NCBI GenBank assembly: GCA_028554755.1
Contig: JAPTOF010000017.1
Coordinates: 682,001-746,000, forward strand
Reading direction: 5' to 3'
DNA: 64,000 nt
Source of the DNA: Cordia subcordata
Lineage: Eukaryota; Streptophyta; Magnoliopsida; Boraginales; Cordiaceae
Of the stretch, positions 1 to 11,263 are shown piece by piece. Below the pieces are notes generated by a model that made no database searches, had not been told where the DNA came from, and saw only the letters and a program-made list of their open reading frames with translations. The translations under genes were made by a program, and so were the position numbers. How positions within the stretch are numbered: the first letter of the stretch is position 1; each line of letters starts with the position of its first letter.

Positions 1-159
1 AAATATCCTCATTCTAACTTTCCAAAATGCATAGTTTGTACCATCAAAGTATGGAACCCTAGTGGTGGAGACACCTTCCTAAATTCTATGTGCCATGATC
101 TTTAGCTCTAGATGGTTAAGTCAAACCACATAATAATGCAAATAATGTGTAAAGAACTC

Positions 160-174
160 GGCTCTTATGCCACG
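160..174 (-). other. Primer-binding site of a SIRE-like copia element
   Basis: Read on the minus strand, the sequence just after the LTR end is TGGCATAAGAGCCGAG. This matches the TGGTATCAGAGC primer site complementary to the 3' end of initiator Met-tRNA, with two changes. It sets the 3' end of the LTR at about 175 and shows that the element's body lies to the left, outside the window. The 1-160 stretch would be its leader; no gag frame is visible in it. Confidence 0.55.
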
Positions 175-1398
175 TGTTGCCCAAAAAATGAATCCAAGAG
201 GGGGGTGAATTGGATTATTAGCACAATTAACAAATTTAAAAATCTAAACAATAATCTCAACCATAATCGCATGCAACAATCAAGATAAGTACTTGAAAGT
301 TAAAGAGAGTAGAGTCAAGAATATCAAACATAGTGATTTAGAGTGGTGCAAACTCCTGAGGGCCTAGTTCACTACCTAAGGTCTCCCCTTAGGGTTTCAG
401 AAACTCCACTAGTGAATCGGCTTCTTGCTTAGTATGTTGTAGAAATGTAGAACAACGATCACAACCCTTGCTTCTCCACATGGACCACAAGTATAACCCT
501 ATACTTGAGGATTTCAACCCTTCACTCTTGAGAGTGGTTCCTCACACCTATGCTACCCAAGAGTAAAAAAATTCTCTCCCAATATGATAGTAAAGTGTTT
601 GATATACGATGTACTTCTTTATGAGCATAAATACAAAGGTATTTAAACCTTCCTATGTTGCTCTAAGTAGATAAACAATTTATGAAGCTCAAGAGAAAAC
701 TTGTTCTTAAATACCAATTATATGCAGTCAATGAAGGTTACAATCAATGGAGCAAGATTGCAATAGATGAAGCAAATTAAATGCAAAAGAGTTGTGTGAG
801 ATGTTATTAAACAAGTTATATTTGAGTTGGGAGGGATGGGATATATTTATAAGTCAAAAAAGCAAGTCTCCCAATGGTGAATTTTTGAAAACAACACAGA
901 GGGACTACCGAAACACACCACCGGTCGGCCCCCTAGGTGTTATGGTAGTTCTAGAGGCCAAATGGCCTCACCGAAACACTCTACCTGTCGACCGCTTGAG
1001 TGTTCCGATAGAGCTCTCATGCTCTCTATTTTTGCTGGAAGACACTACCGGTCGATCGCCTAAGTGGGCTGGTAGTTGTAGAAAAAGTTGAGAAAGCTGT
1101 TTTAACTTTTTACCAAAAAGTTGTTACATATCAAGTCAACAGTAAAAGCATTTTTCTGCAAAATTTTGAAGCTCAAGACAACTATTTATATAGCATATAT
1201 CTTATCTCATAAATGCAATATCAACCAACTTGCATAAACATTAAATGCAAAGCTAAAATTTGCACACAATCAAGATTTTTTATAGATTTTTCATGGGAAA
1301 TAGGTATATGCAAGTTGTTTGCTGATAGATACATATATTGAGTAGGATAGCTGAAGTATAAAGCCTATATATGCACTTTTACTACAGTTCCATGTAGG

Positions 1399-1442
<44 letters not shown>

Positions 1443-1827
1443 ACAAGCATATATAAAAATCATCATAACATTAAATGCTATAGTTATTGAATATGCTATA
1501 GTATGAGTTTTCTACAGGAACCTTTTGAAGGCCAATGTAGGCATGTGCTTAAAAGAAAGATCAAGAAATATGCACGCAATGTTCTAAGTTTTTGAGCTTT
1601 ATAGATAGTTGCTTATGTACTAAGATCAACTAGACAAGATCTAAAGAACAAAAACTAATTCTTCAAGAAATCTTCATAAAGAAATCTTCATAATCTCCAT
1701 GCTCCATGCATCTTTTCCTCTGCTCAAAGGCCTTTACCTAGCTTAAACTTCAAGAAATTTAATGATAGAAATTTTCAAAGTGCAATTATGGCATCATTAA
1801 AATAAAATAAAACCAATAGGTTCAACA
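175..1827 (-). mobile_element. 5' LTR of a SIRE-like Ty1/copia element, body off the left edge
   Basis: On the minus strand this begins TGTTGAACC (1827) and ends GGGCAACA (175), the TG...CA ends of an LTR, followed by a Met-tRNA primer site. Near its end it carries the run CACCCCCCTCTTGG (about 193-206), a landmark of SIRE/Maximus-type copia LTRs in plants. A TATA-like TATAAATATA lies at about 850 (minus). A cluster of GGTCGACC-like palindromes lies 60-220 bases upstream of it (917-1075). The 99-codon open frame across 792-1091 reads through this palindrome block and is not a gene. The right boundary is inferred only from the terminal TGTTG, since no second LTR is in the window. Confidence 0.55.
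1399..1440. repeat. (AT)n microsatellite
   Basis: About 40 bases of uninterrupted AT dinucleotides inside the U3 part of the SIRE-like LTR. Length is likely variable between individuals. Confidence 0.95.
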
Positions 1828-2639
1828 GTTTGATATTAAGGTGAAGCAGAAATTATATGAACACATCAAAGCCATTTTGATCTTGATCAAAGTGGGATAA
1901 GCCTTACAAGTGAGCTCAGGAAGTACCTTGTAGGTTACAAATTGTAACTCAATAATCTACATCGAGATTTTTCCTCACAAGAAAATGATGTGGATGAGTG
2001 GAGAAATTGAACACTCGAAGACATGGAAAGGCTCATGATATTTTCTATATCACTGCCTACATCTTAGTAGGAGTGTAATCTTGAGACTGCAGTTTACATC
2101 TTTAATTTGGTACTATTCAAGGTAACATATGGGACATTATGAGAAATGCGGTAATGGGACAAACTTAGTTTGAGCTGACTTCCATATTTGTGATATCCTA
2201 GTTAATGTGTTAGGTATCCTTGATGGATGGAACCAAAAGTTAAAGACGTGTTATTTCTTGATACATCCTTTTGGATTGAAGGCAGAATCATACGAATCTG
2301 AAGAGCGGGAATGCGTGTTAGCATTTATGCTAGATACTCAGAGAATGATAGCATGATTTAGAACTTGCTAGATTTTGGAATTGCTGTAAAGGAGATGTTT
2401 TGGTCTTCAAATAAATCTACACCATCTTAATAAAGGAAGAGTGTAGTAAGTTATCATTGTTACTCCCAAAGCCTTATCGTAGTGGGAAGAATACCATGTA
2501 ACCTAATAGATGCTCTGAAAAGTCTTCCTGACAAGTTTCCAAAGTTTTGGGTTGTGGTTCTCATTAGACACGATATAGTAGTTTTCCAAAATAGATGTTT
2601 TCCATTGATGTATAGCAAATAATTTAGAGTTTGTTGCTT
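1828..2639. other. Unassigned stretch, probably decayed copia interior
   Basis: No open frame of note and no recognisable domain. It lies directly upstream of the copia RT trace that starts near 2680 and is probably the more decayed 5' part of that relic. That is inference from position only. Confidence 0.3.
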
Positions 2640-3592
2640 TAATTATGTCTAGCCTCCTATAGTTGTATCGAAAGGGCAAAACTTGTAGGATCCAGTTAGG
2701 TCTATAAAAAGCAAAATAGAGCTGATAGGAAGGTTGGAGTGTTACATAGCAAGGCTAAATAATGAAGGGTTATACTCAGAAAGAAAAGGGATCGATTATG
2801 AGAAAGCCTGCTATCCAAAAAGCCATGTTGGGAACCATTGGGTTACTACATTATTATTGTTTGTCTTTACAACAGTGAGATATGAAAGAAGTTCACCAAG
2901 ATAGCTTCTCTTAATTGGAAAGTTTGACGAAGACATCTGGATTCATAACCAGACAACTGCATTGCTAGATCCAGAGATCATGTAGCTTATACTGCTTAAG
3001 AAGTCCTTTTAAGGGCTTAAATGGACATCAAATAAATGTCATCAAATTTGATTAGAAAAACAAGTCTTTGTTTTGATCAAGATTTGATGGACCATTAGTG
3101 TGTAAGGAAGATAACAAATATGCAATAAAGGTTAACTATATCTTGCATTTTTGTATTAAATTGGTCTTAGTTAAAATTAGCATGCAATATTCCAAAGGAG
3201 TGTTTTTACCTCCTAGCTATTAGAGTGTCTTTATCTAAAGTTGTTCAATGCCTAGAGGGATAAAGAAGACATTCTACAGCATTTTGTGCCTTAGCATAGT
3301 GGGAGCCTTACATACGACATAGTAAATACTAGGCCTAGATATCTACTTTGCGATGAGCGTGGATAACAGATATTAATTAAATAATAGATTGATGCCCCTA
3401 GGTTAATGGATTTGCACATATCGCAGTATCTTATAGATAATGGAAGATTATGTGCTGAGGCATTGAAAGATAGATCAGAAAGCCTTAGTGTAAAAACCAT
3501 GTGTGCCCATGAGACAAGAATTTTCTTGCTGTGCAGGTAAAGTCATTTGGAACACGATTTGACAATTGTGATCTTTAGTGCAAAAGGGAAAT
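2640..3592 (+). pseudogene. Decayed copia reverse transcriptase/RNase H relic
   Basis: Plus-strand translation near 2690-2900 shows, with stops and shifts, the start of a copia RT domain: a lysine-rich lead, an ARL motif, then a GIDYE block and a Pro-x-x-x-x block. These align in order with the same part of the better-preserved copia at about 17500-17600 (minus). Just before the LTR, GTGATCTTTAGTGCAA (3569-3584) is identical to the bases preceding the PPT of that other copia, so both belong to one family. All frames are riddled with stops; nothing here can be translated. Confidence 0.6.
3577..3592 (+). other. Polypurine tract of the copia relic
   Basis: AGTGCAAAAGGGAAAT lies immediately before the LTR. 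It is the counterpart of AGTGCAAGTGGGAGAT in the copia at 16067-16082 (minus). Its position fixes the start of the 3' LTR at about 3593. Confidence 0.6.
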
Positions 3593-5342
3593 TTTTGGGA
3601 TTGTATACCCTAAAAACCATATGCACATGGTGATTATTGGTCACTAGACATAATTTGCTCATGATATTGTTCATATGATTGAGTTTTCCACAACATATTC
3701 TTTTCACTTGTGTAGTGGTGCAAAGTATAAAGGTCCAATGATATAGACCAATAACTTTGGTGCATAGTAAGGCTGGAATCATAGTAAGTCCAAGTCTAAA
3801 TTTGGTGATATCATAAATTGGTCCATAGTCGAATGGTAGTGTAGAGTGCTCTACTGGGATAAGGCTATAGTGGGCAAGCCTCTTTGAAAGGGTGAACTAC
3901 CTAGGTCATTTGATGATTTTTCGGACTACGTTCCTAGTGCACGTGTCACGCATTAGACAAGGCCACTACGAATATGTCTTTTGAGAACCATACCATCATA
4001 TATATAAGACAAGATAATCATAGTTTTTGAGTGACTGATGTTCTTCATCTTGAGCATGTCTGGATGAACTGACGTAGTTAGGGTGAAATACTTTGACATG
4101 CCAAAGGAAAAGGTCTCAATGTGAGTATATCTAATTGCCCAGTAATTGGATGTTGTATTCTGACTAGTTGGGATATACATATGCAATAGCAGAGCTTATG
4201 TGCCCCTTGGGATTTTTCCACTCGACCACTACAAATCTAGTACAAGTGATATTACCCTTTAAGGGTATATCGATCATTTGGCTTGTGAGTCACTGCCTAA
4301 ATCAAGAGATTCGTGACTAGTGGATGATCATTATATGGGACTAAAGATTCCAAGGTTCCAGATGTAGTCTTGCGAATGATAGTACTTGTTAGGACCGACC
4401 TTGACTATATGTATACATAGAGGAGCATTTTGGTCTTTTGACTTGCTTGGTCGAAGACAGAGGTCATCAGAGTGGGTGACAAGCTCTTGTTTAGCCAATA
4501 ATTATCCTTGGAGTGCGACTTTGGTCTTGTGGTAGAAATAGACCAAGGTCAAAATGGCCTTAGTGTCGCCAAAGTAGTGGCGAGGGCATTTGGTCATTTT
4601 GGAAGCAAAGAGTAATTATGTCTCTTAGTCCCTTCACCAACCATTACTCTATTTTGGATACAATAATTGAGGTAGATTAATCATGTGGATTGGTTAATTA
4701 ATATTTTTGAGTTTAGAATTAAGAAGGGATTTAATTATCTGGATCTTCTTAATATAACTCATAGATATCTTAACTAAATAAGTAGGGCCCACATATTAAA
4801 TGTGTAAGGTGGAATATTTAGGATAGCCTTATCCTCGGAGAATATTCCATTTCTAGAAGGAATAAGGAGGATTATTATGGTAAAACATACTATTATAAGA
4901 ACCTTAACCTAATAAGGGTTGTCTAGTACTATAAATAGTATAAGATAAGTATACTAATACAAGAGAGAGAAATTTTCTTGGTAGGCATGTGTAGGAGTTT
5001 TCACACACTAGCATCAAGAACACATACTAAATTCCATAACCTCAATTTAGCCTTGAATATTGCTTGTCCACTATATAGCAAATTGTATCCTAGAAATAGA
5101 GCTTTGGAAATAGTGAAAAAAGACCACTAAAAGGATAATACGAGGCAGCTATTGTGCAAAAAAACCATTTTACATCCGAGTCGTGCTACAAGGGTAACGA
5201 GTCTTGACTTTTGTGTTTTGCTTGAATGTGATGCCCATGTGTATAATAGACTTCATTTACGCTATGTTTTTGCTCCCATTATTGTTAATATGATTTTTTT
5301 TAAATCTAAAATAATAATTAGGCATGGGAATAGCATCTAGAT
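3593..5342 (+). mobile_element. 3' LTR of the plus-strand copia relic
   Basis: This region aligns block by block with the LTRs at 14203-16066 and 28806-30686 read on the opposite strand. The opening has GTATACCCTAAAA against GTATGCCCTAAAG. Shared middle blocks are AGTCCAAGTCTA, GGGATAAGG and CTACCTAGGTCATT. A TATA box CTATAAATAG sits at 4929-4938. It is therefore an older copy of the same copia family in the opposite orientation. Its right end meets the truncated Tekay LTR near 5342. The short frames here (for example 5152-5340) are non-coding. Confidence 0.75.
4929..4938 (+). promoter_or_regulatory. TATA box of the copia LTR
   Basis: CTATAAATAG lies in the second half of the LTR, the expected U3/R boundary. 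The related LTRs have equivalent boxes on the minus strand near 14680 and 29285. Confidence 0.6.
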
Positions 5343-6161
5343 ACAACAATAGCCTGGTCACTAAGAATTCCAAGTAGCACAAATCTATGATCATAATACC
5401 ACATAATTGACAATGAAAAATTCTCTAGCAACAAAGAGAAAATCAATGAGTCAATGACAAAAATCACATATTCAATGAGGTAGTTGTTCTACAAATAGAT
5501 AGCACCATTCTGATGTAGTGTGGTTTGATCAGCTCAAAACCACCAAAACCTAAAGGGAAAACTTTATGATAGTGCACTATCCCAGAGTTATCGGTGTTTA
5601 AACCCCACCAATGGGGTCTTGATTTTCCAACCCATTTGATAAACAATGCATCTCATACTTCCAAAATACATTTGAATACAGTGTTTCATGTAAACTTAGA
5701 TTTTATTTGCTAGAACTTCCATAACAATTGAATTAATGAGGTCATGTAAGAAAGGGGAATATAATAAAATAGTAATGTTCTGATTTTAGACTTTAGTGAA
5801 GTAAGAAAGAAAGCGCCAATAATAAACATAAATAAAATAAATCAATAAATAAATAGATTAATAAAAAAATTAGCAAAATAGAAAATTATTGTGTGTCACT
5901 ATTCATGAACAATATCGATGTTATTGTTCACAAAAGAATTCCATAATGCTTCCTTTTTCTCTTCAAGAAATCATAAACAAGAGAAACCAATATATATATA
6001 TATGTATGTATATATGTATGTATGTATGTATATATGTATATTTATGTATATATACATGCACATATATGTATCAGTAGCTTAAAAAGATAAATTAATTAGC
6101 AAAGATTGAATTTCTTTTGGATGGCTACTATCCTAACTGACTTCTATATGCTTATGCACAT

Positions 6162-6194
<33 letters not shown>

Positions 6195-6784
6195 ATTGTT
6201 ATTGGTTGTAGAACATAGCAGCATGCTTGTAATTCAAAACCTTAGACCCATGACTTGTTTAAAATACTATGGATATAGATACAATTATGTCTATCATATT
6301 ACTTGCAAATACAACGAGCAACTTAGTTAAGATACAACAGAATTTTTGACATTATTATACATAGTACAAAAATAAACTAATTAAAAACAGACTGTGAAAT
6401 TATTCTCAATGAAATACTTAATTTAAAAATCAAAACTTTATGCAATAATTATTTTGAAGACTATTTCAAGAACAAGTAAGTTCCAACTTACCCGTTTTTC
6501 TATTGACGAGAATCTCCTATTAGTCACGAAACTCTCCCTCTATGAATAAACCCACAACTGTGTAACTGTAGGGCATTATTCTTCTCCAGTGTCATATAAA
6601 GGAAATCCCCTTCATATTAGGTCAAGGTTTTTTTGTCTAAAAAACCTAATTTAGGCAGGATTTATTTATTTATTTTATTATTTCTTTTTCAAATTTTGCT
6701 AATCAATTATAATAGATAACTACGTAAATAATAGAACCAAGCTAACTAAATTCATAATTTAACCTAAAGATAAGGGGTGTTACA
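5343..6784 (-). repeat. 3' LTR of the Tekay element (3' end missing)
   Basis: It starts at 6784 (minus) with TGTAACACCCC and aligns with 11735-12562 of the other LTR, for example the shared blocks around the casein-like string AAAATCACATAT (5459-5470 and 11849-11860). It contains about 450 bases at 5965-6410 that are absent from the other LTR, including two TA/TATG microsatellites. The far end, about 470 bases in the other copy, is missing where it meets the copia relic. Confidence 0.8.
5992..6195. repeat. TA/TATG microsatellites inside the Tekay 3' LTR
   Basis: Two runs are visible: a mixed TATA/TATG run at about 5992-6066 and a TACA-to-TA run at about 6164-6195. Both sit within the block missing from the partner LTR. 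The 62-codon frame 5889-6077 is produced by this repeat and is not a gene. Confidence 0.9.
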
Positions 6785-6804
6785 TCTTTCCCCAAAAAAA
6801 AGTT
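6785..6804 (-). other. Polypurine tract of the Tekay element
   Basis: On the minus strand a run of eight T is followed by GGGGAAAGA directly against TGTAACACCCC. This is the usual plus-strand primer context of Del-type elements. Confidence 0.75.
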
Positions 6805-8066
6805 CTGTCCTCGAAACTACATACCTCAATCTTGGAAGAGATGCAAATGCTTCTCACAAGTGTCAGCTTCTAATGCCCACATGGCCCTTTCTCTAATTGA
6901 CCTTTCCGTTGGATTTTAACATAAGGATTAACCCTTCTCCTCAAAATTTTTTCCTTGCGATCTACAATTTTTAGAGGTTATTCTTCATAAGTTAGGTCTT
7001 TTTCCCACCTTCTCTTCCTCGTGTTGCAACACATGGCTTATATCTGACACATATTTCCTTAGTTGTGAGGCATGAAATATCTCAAAAGATCCAATATAGT
7101 ACGGACTTAATTTCCCATTATTGCTGAACTTCACAACCCCTTTTTTCAGAGACACCCTTATGAACACTTGATCCTCTACCTCAAATTCAAGCTTCTTTCT
7201 CTTAGTATCAGCTTGAATTTTTTGGGGATCTTGTGCTACTTTGATTCTAGCCTAAATTATTCTTGCCTTTTCTTTAGTCTCTTCAATCAATTGGGGTCCT
7301 AGAAGTTTTTTCTTGCCCAAATCCCAAAACAAAAGTGTGTGACACTTTCTCCTGTATAGTGCTTCAGACGGCGACATGCCAATGCTTGCTTGGTAACTGT
7401 TATTATAAACAAATTCTATCAAAATGAGGTACTTGTCCCAACCTTTCCTAAAATCAAAGACACCCCTCATAGGATATCTTCCAATATTTGAATCGTCCTC
7501 TCATTCTATCCATTATTTTGGTGATGATAAGCTAAACACAACATTTGCTCGATCCCTAATGCTTTCTAGAAGCTTCTACAGAAATGAGACGTAAATTCCT
7601 GCATCCTAGTTAGAAACAATTTCCTTTGGCACCTCATGGAGTTTTACTATTTTCACAATGTAAATCTTCGCTAAGCTTTCTATTGTTTTTCAAGCCGTGG
7701 TAAAAGTTGAGATGATTAGGTCAATCTATCAACAATTCCAAATATCAGATCATTCTTCTCACATGTCCTCGGTAATCCTATCATGAAATCCATACCTATA
7801 CATTTCCACTTCCATTCTGGAATGTCTAAGGGCTACAGTCACGAAGGCTTTTGATGTTTTGCCTTGATCCTTTGACAGGTCAAGCACTTGGACACATACT
7901 CTGCAATTTCTCTCTTCATATTTCTCGACCAAAAGTTATCCCTCAAATCCCAATACATCTTAGTTCCTCCAGGGTGAATAGAAAACCGTGATCCATGGGC
8001 TTTTTCTAAGATCTCTTTTCTAATCACAGGGTTTTTAGGAACAAACAACCTTCCTCTAAACCTCAA
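6805..8066 (-). pseudogene. Tekay integrase, broken
   Basis: Minus strand. 8066-7839 encodes the N-terminal zinc-binding region with His-x-His spacing followed by the pair in CLTCQRIKAKHQK. 7470-7252 encodes the end of the catalytic core and the linker (the block around NNSYQASIGMSPSEALY). 7167-6985 holds the C-terminal region, ending in SQLRKYV and then a stop near 6985. After that stop another frame continues with the pattern seen before group II chromodomains (PLKIVDRK then LRRR), also carrying stops. The element would have inserted cDNA into the genome, with the chromodomain-type tail guiding target choice. It is inactive here. Confidence 0.75.
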
Positions 8067-8069
8067 GGC

Positions 8070-9623
8070 ATCATCATCTTGAATTTGAAGGTAAGAATTC
8101 TTTCCACAATCTATTTCTTTCTAAATACCTTCCAAATATGGATTTCGTTGTTGTGCTGCCTTGATTCTTTCGAATAATATGCGTCACACAATAACATGTG
8201 CCGAAGAAGACGATTTAGACTTTTGAAAATCTTTCAAATTCCTCAATTAACTCCCTTTTTGAGGTCATCAATGTGGCCATGCTATTATGTGGTCTTCTAT
8301 TAAGAACATTAGCCACCTTGTTGGCCTTACCGAGATGGTATTAAATTTTTAGATCATAATCTTTTATTAATTCCAACCATCATCATTGCCTTAAGTTCAA
8401 CTCTTTTTGTGTATAAAGGTGTCTTAAACTTTGATGATCTATAAAAATCTAATAAGTAACCCCATATAAATAATGCCTCCATATTTTCAAAGTGAAAACC
8501 ACTGTTGCCAATTTCAAATCATGTATAGGATAATTCTATTCATAACTTTTTAACTACCTCAATGCATATACGATAACCTTGTTGTGTTGCATTAGAATGC
8601 ATCCTAACCCATTATGTGATGCATCACTATATACAACAAAGTTTTCCATACCATTGGGAAGTATCAGTACAGGTGCCGACACTAACGAAGCTTTAATTCC
8701 TGAAAAGCCTATTCGTATTTAGGTGTCTATGAAAACTTTACTCCCTTCACATGAGACGTGGCAAATGAGTGGCAATGCAAGAAAAACAATCCACAAACTT
8801 ATGATAGTAGCCTGCCAAACCCAAGAAACTATGTAACTCTGTCACAAAAGTAGGTGTAGGCCAAGTAGTCACAACTTCAATCTTTTGTGGATCTATAGAC
8901 ACACCTTTCTCTAAACTCACATGCTCTATGAAGGCCACTTCTATTAGCTAGAATTCACATTTTCTGAGTTTTGTATAGAGTTCTTTCTCTCTCAAAAGTT
9001 CCAATACAGTTCTCAATGAACACAATCATAGATTGATCTAAAAAGGGTTTGAACTCCTGGTTCATTAAGTCCATAAACACTACTGGTGCATTGGTTAGAC
9101 CAAATGACATCACCATGAAATCGTAGTGACCGTATCTCATTCTGAATGCTATCTTACGGATGTTTTCTGCCTTGATTCTTAATTGATGATAACTTGACCT
9201 CAAGTCTTTTTTTTAGAACAACTTGTCTCCTTGCAATTAATCAAACAGGTCATCAATCATTGGGAGTGGATATTTATTCTTGATGATTACCTTATTCAAT
9301 TCTTGATAATCAATGCACAAACGCATACTCCTATCTTTTTTCATTATAAAAAGTATAAGGGCACCCCATGGTGACACATTGGCACGAATTTGTCCCTTTT
9401 TTAACAACTCTTCTAGTTGTACTTTTAATTCCTTTAACTCTATACATGCCATCGGATATGGAGACTTGGAAATGGGTCTCATCCCAAGGACTAAGTCAAT
9501 CTCAAACTCAATTTCCTTATGTGGAGAACGCCCTGGAATGTACTCGGGTAATACATCATGGAATTCATGTACCATTGTAATGTCTTCTAGATTAGGCTTT
9601 TTAGATGAAGGGTCAAGAAACAT
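8070..9623 (-). pseudogene. Tekay reverse transcriptase and RNase H, broken
   Basis: Minus strand. 9623-9237 carries the pre-RT and first RT blocks (SPYPMA, a lysine-rich [16 protein letters not shown] block). 9203-8955 carries the next RT block with [11 protein letters not shown], then SFGLTNAP. Where the catalytic YVDD/FIDD box should be, the reading is FIENC, so both catalytic aspartates are lost. 8938-8747 carries the block after the box, with SFLGLAGYYHKF. RNase H sequence follows to about 8070 with no long open frame. Stops separate these segments. Overlapping plus-strand frames at 9313-9651 and 9368-9580 are shadows. Confidence 0.8.
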
Positions 9624-9889
9624 GCTAGATATGCAATACTACCTTAGCTAACATTTTCTGAACCTAAGATACAGACACCATCTGAGGCACTTGTTAAACT
9701 TTCCTAGTAAACACAAACTCGTCTTTATGAGGGATAGGAAATATCACATGCTTCTTGAAACAATCGATGTGCCCATGATATGCGACCACCAGTCTATCTT
9801 CAGAATCACATCAAAATCCCTCATTTCTAACTCAATTAGATCCATAGGCAATTCATGATTCTCAATTTGGACTCTGCATCCTTTATACA

Positions 9890-10050
9890 ATATTAGTTAT
9901 AATAGATGTACCTACTGGAGTCTCAACACATAATTTAGGGTTAAGTAGTACAGGTATTATGCCAAGTAATTTAGCAAAACATGGAACCACAAAAGAGTTA
10001 TTTGAACCAGAATCAATAAGGACATGGGCGTGCGCTGAACTGATATAAAG
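9890..10050 (-). pseudogene. Tekay aspartic protease remnant
   Basis: The minus-strand reading across 10044-9895 gives an aspartic protease core with HVLIDSGSNNSFV. The DSGS box is at about 10003-10014, in place of the usual DSGA/DTGA. It lies between the zinc knuckles and the RT, as expected for gypsy gag-pol. It has no long open frame of its own. Confidence 0.65.
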
Positions 10051-10055
10051 AATAC

Positions 10056-11139
10056 CTAAAACAACATCCTCAGAAGCTTGAGGATTGCCATGGGTAAGTG
10101 CATGTAGCTAGGTGCAATTCTGCGTTTACCATCATTCTTTCGTCCTTTTTTCTTGGCATCATTCGCAAGTTTAGGGCAATCCTTGACAAGGTGGTCTCTT
10201 TCTCCACAATAAAAACAAGAACTAGTTGTCCAATGACATTGATTAATAAGATGACCACCTCCATATCTAGAACAGTTAACCTCATTCCTCATTCCTTGAC
10301 TGGTAGCTTGTTGTTTGTTAGATGGCCCTTCTTTTGTTTGATTAAAGCTATCCCCATCCTTTCACTGGTTGTTGAAGGGAACACTTTACGTTGAACTTAA
10401 TTCCTATTCTACCAGTATGGTTGCCTCAATGACTTTCTTCAGAGTGTTATGTAGGTGAGACACAACATGCAGATGGATTTTAGGTTTCAACCCTCTATTG
10501 AACATCCTAGCCTTCTCGTACTTATTAGGAATCGTGTATGAAGTAAAATGAGATAGTTCCATAAATTTCTTCTTGTACTATGCCATAGTCATTTCCCCTT
10601 ATATAAAGTTTGCTAACTCAGCTAACTTTATGTTGCGATATACTAATGGATAAAAATTTATCCTCAAACATCTGTTAAAACTGAGCCCAACCTAGCAATT
10701 CTTTCTTCAAGTACTCAAGTTTCATATTCCACCACTTTAATGCTGGATCTTATAGCAAGTAAGTGCTAAAACCTATCTACTAATCCTCGTTAAGTCTCAA
10801 AGTTCAAAACTTTCCCTACATATTAGTCAACCACTTTCGAGCTTCTTAAGGATCTTCATCTACTTGAAAATGTTATGCTTTCATGTTCATGAACTTCTCT
10901 AGTGTAGTTTTCTCATCTAGCTAATTCGCAAGTTCATGACGAATCTTTCATCCAAAACGCTGATAGATGCCTTTAGCAATTCCATCAGTTTCATCCCCAT
11001 TATCTTTTTTCTCTTTAGGTATAACAAGTTGCCTAACCAAGTCAACAATTGGAATGTTCTCATCATCTGTAGCTAGCAAAGACGATTGGCTTGTACTAGT
11101 AGCACTTTTCTTCCTAGATGCCATTAGACCCCCATACAA
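10056..11139 (-). pseudogene. Tekay gag with zinc knuckle, broken
   Basis: 11139-10948 is the N-terminal piece and starts MYGGLMASRKK. Beyond its stop, other frames keep a gag-like pattern (EARKWLTNM near 10830). 10292-10056 holds the nucleocapsid end with CFYCGERDHLVKDC, a complete CX2CX4HX4C knuckle, preceded by a second incomplete Cys/His cluster. A normal gag of this lineage would be one frame over the whole span; here it is split by several stops and shifts. The plus-strand frames over the same bases are shadows. Confidence 0.7.
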
Positions 11140-11240
11140 CCACCACTTAATTAGACATTAGAAAATCATAGAAAGAATGCTTGATGAAATTTTAGACATA
11201 ATAGGGGCTACCAACCCAATCGTAGGTCCCCTAACGATTT

Positions 11241-11258
11241 AACCTAGCTCTTATACCA
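11241..11258 (-). other. Primer-binding site of the Tekay element
   Basis: The minus strand reads TGGTATAAGAGCTAGGTT, a near match to the initiator Met-tRNA primer site. It is separated from the LTR end by a few T residues, as in Del-type elements. Confidence 0.75.
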
Positions 11259-11263
11259 AAAAC

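Noticed and set aside
792..1091. 99-codon open frame, possible small gene
   Set aside because: It lies inside an LTR and reads through the palindrome block; no protein-like features.
2640..3592. Tandem small frames as a spliced host gene
   Set aside because: Order of RT blocks, a PPT and an LTR identify it as a copia relic.
9313..9651. Plus-strand frames of 112 and 70 codons
   Set aside because: They are shadows of the RT frame on the minus strand.
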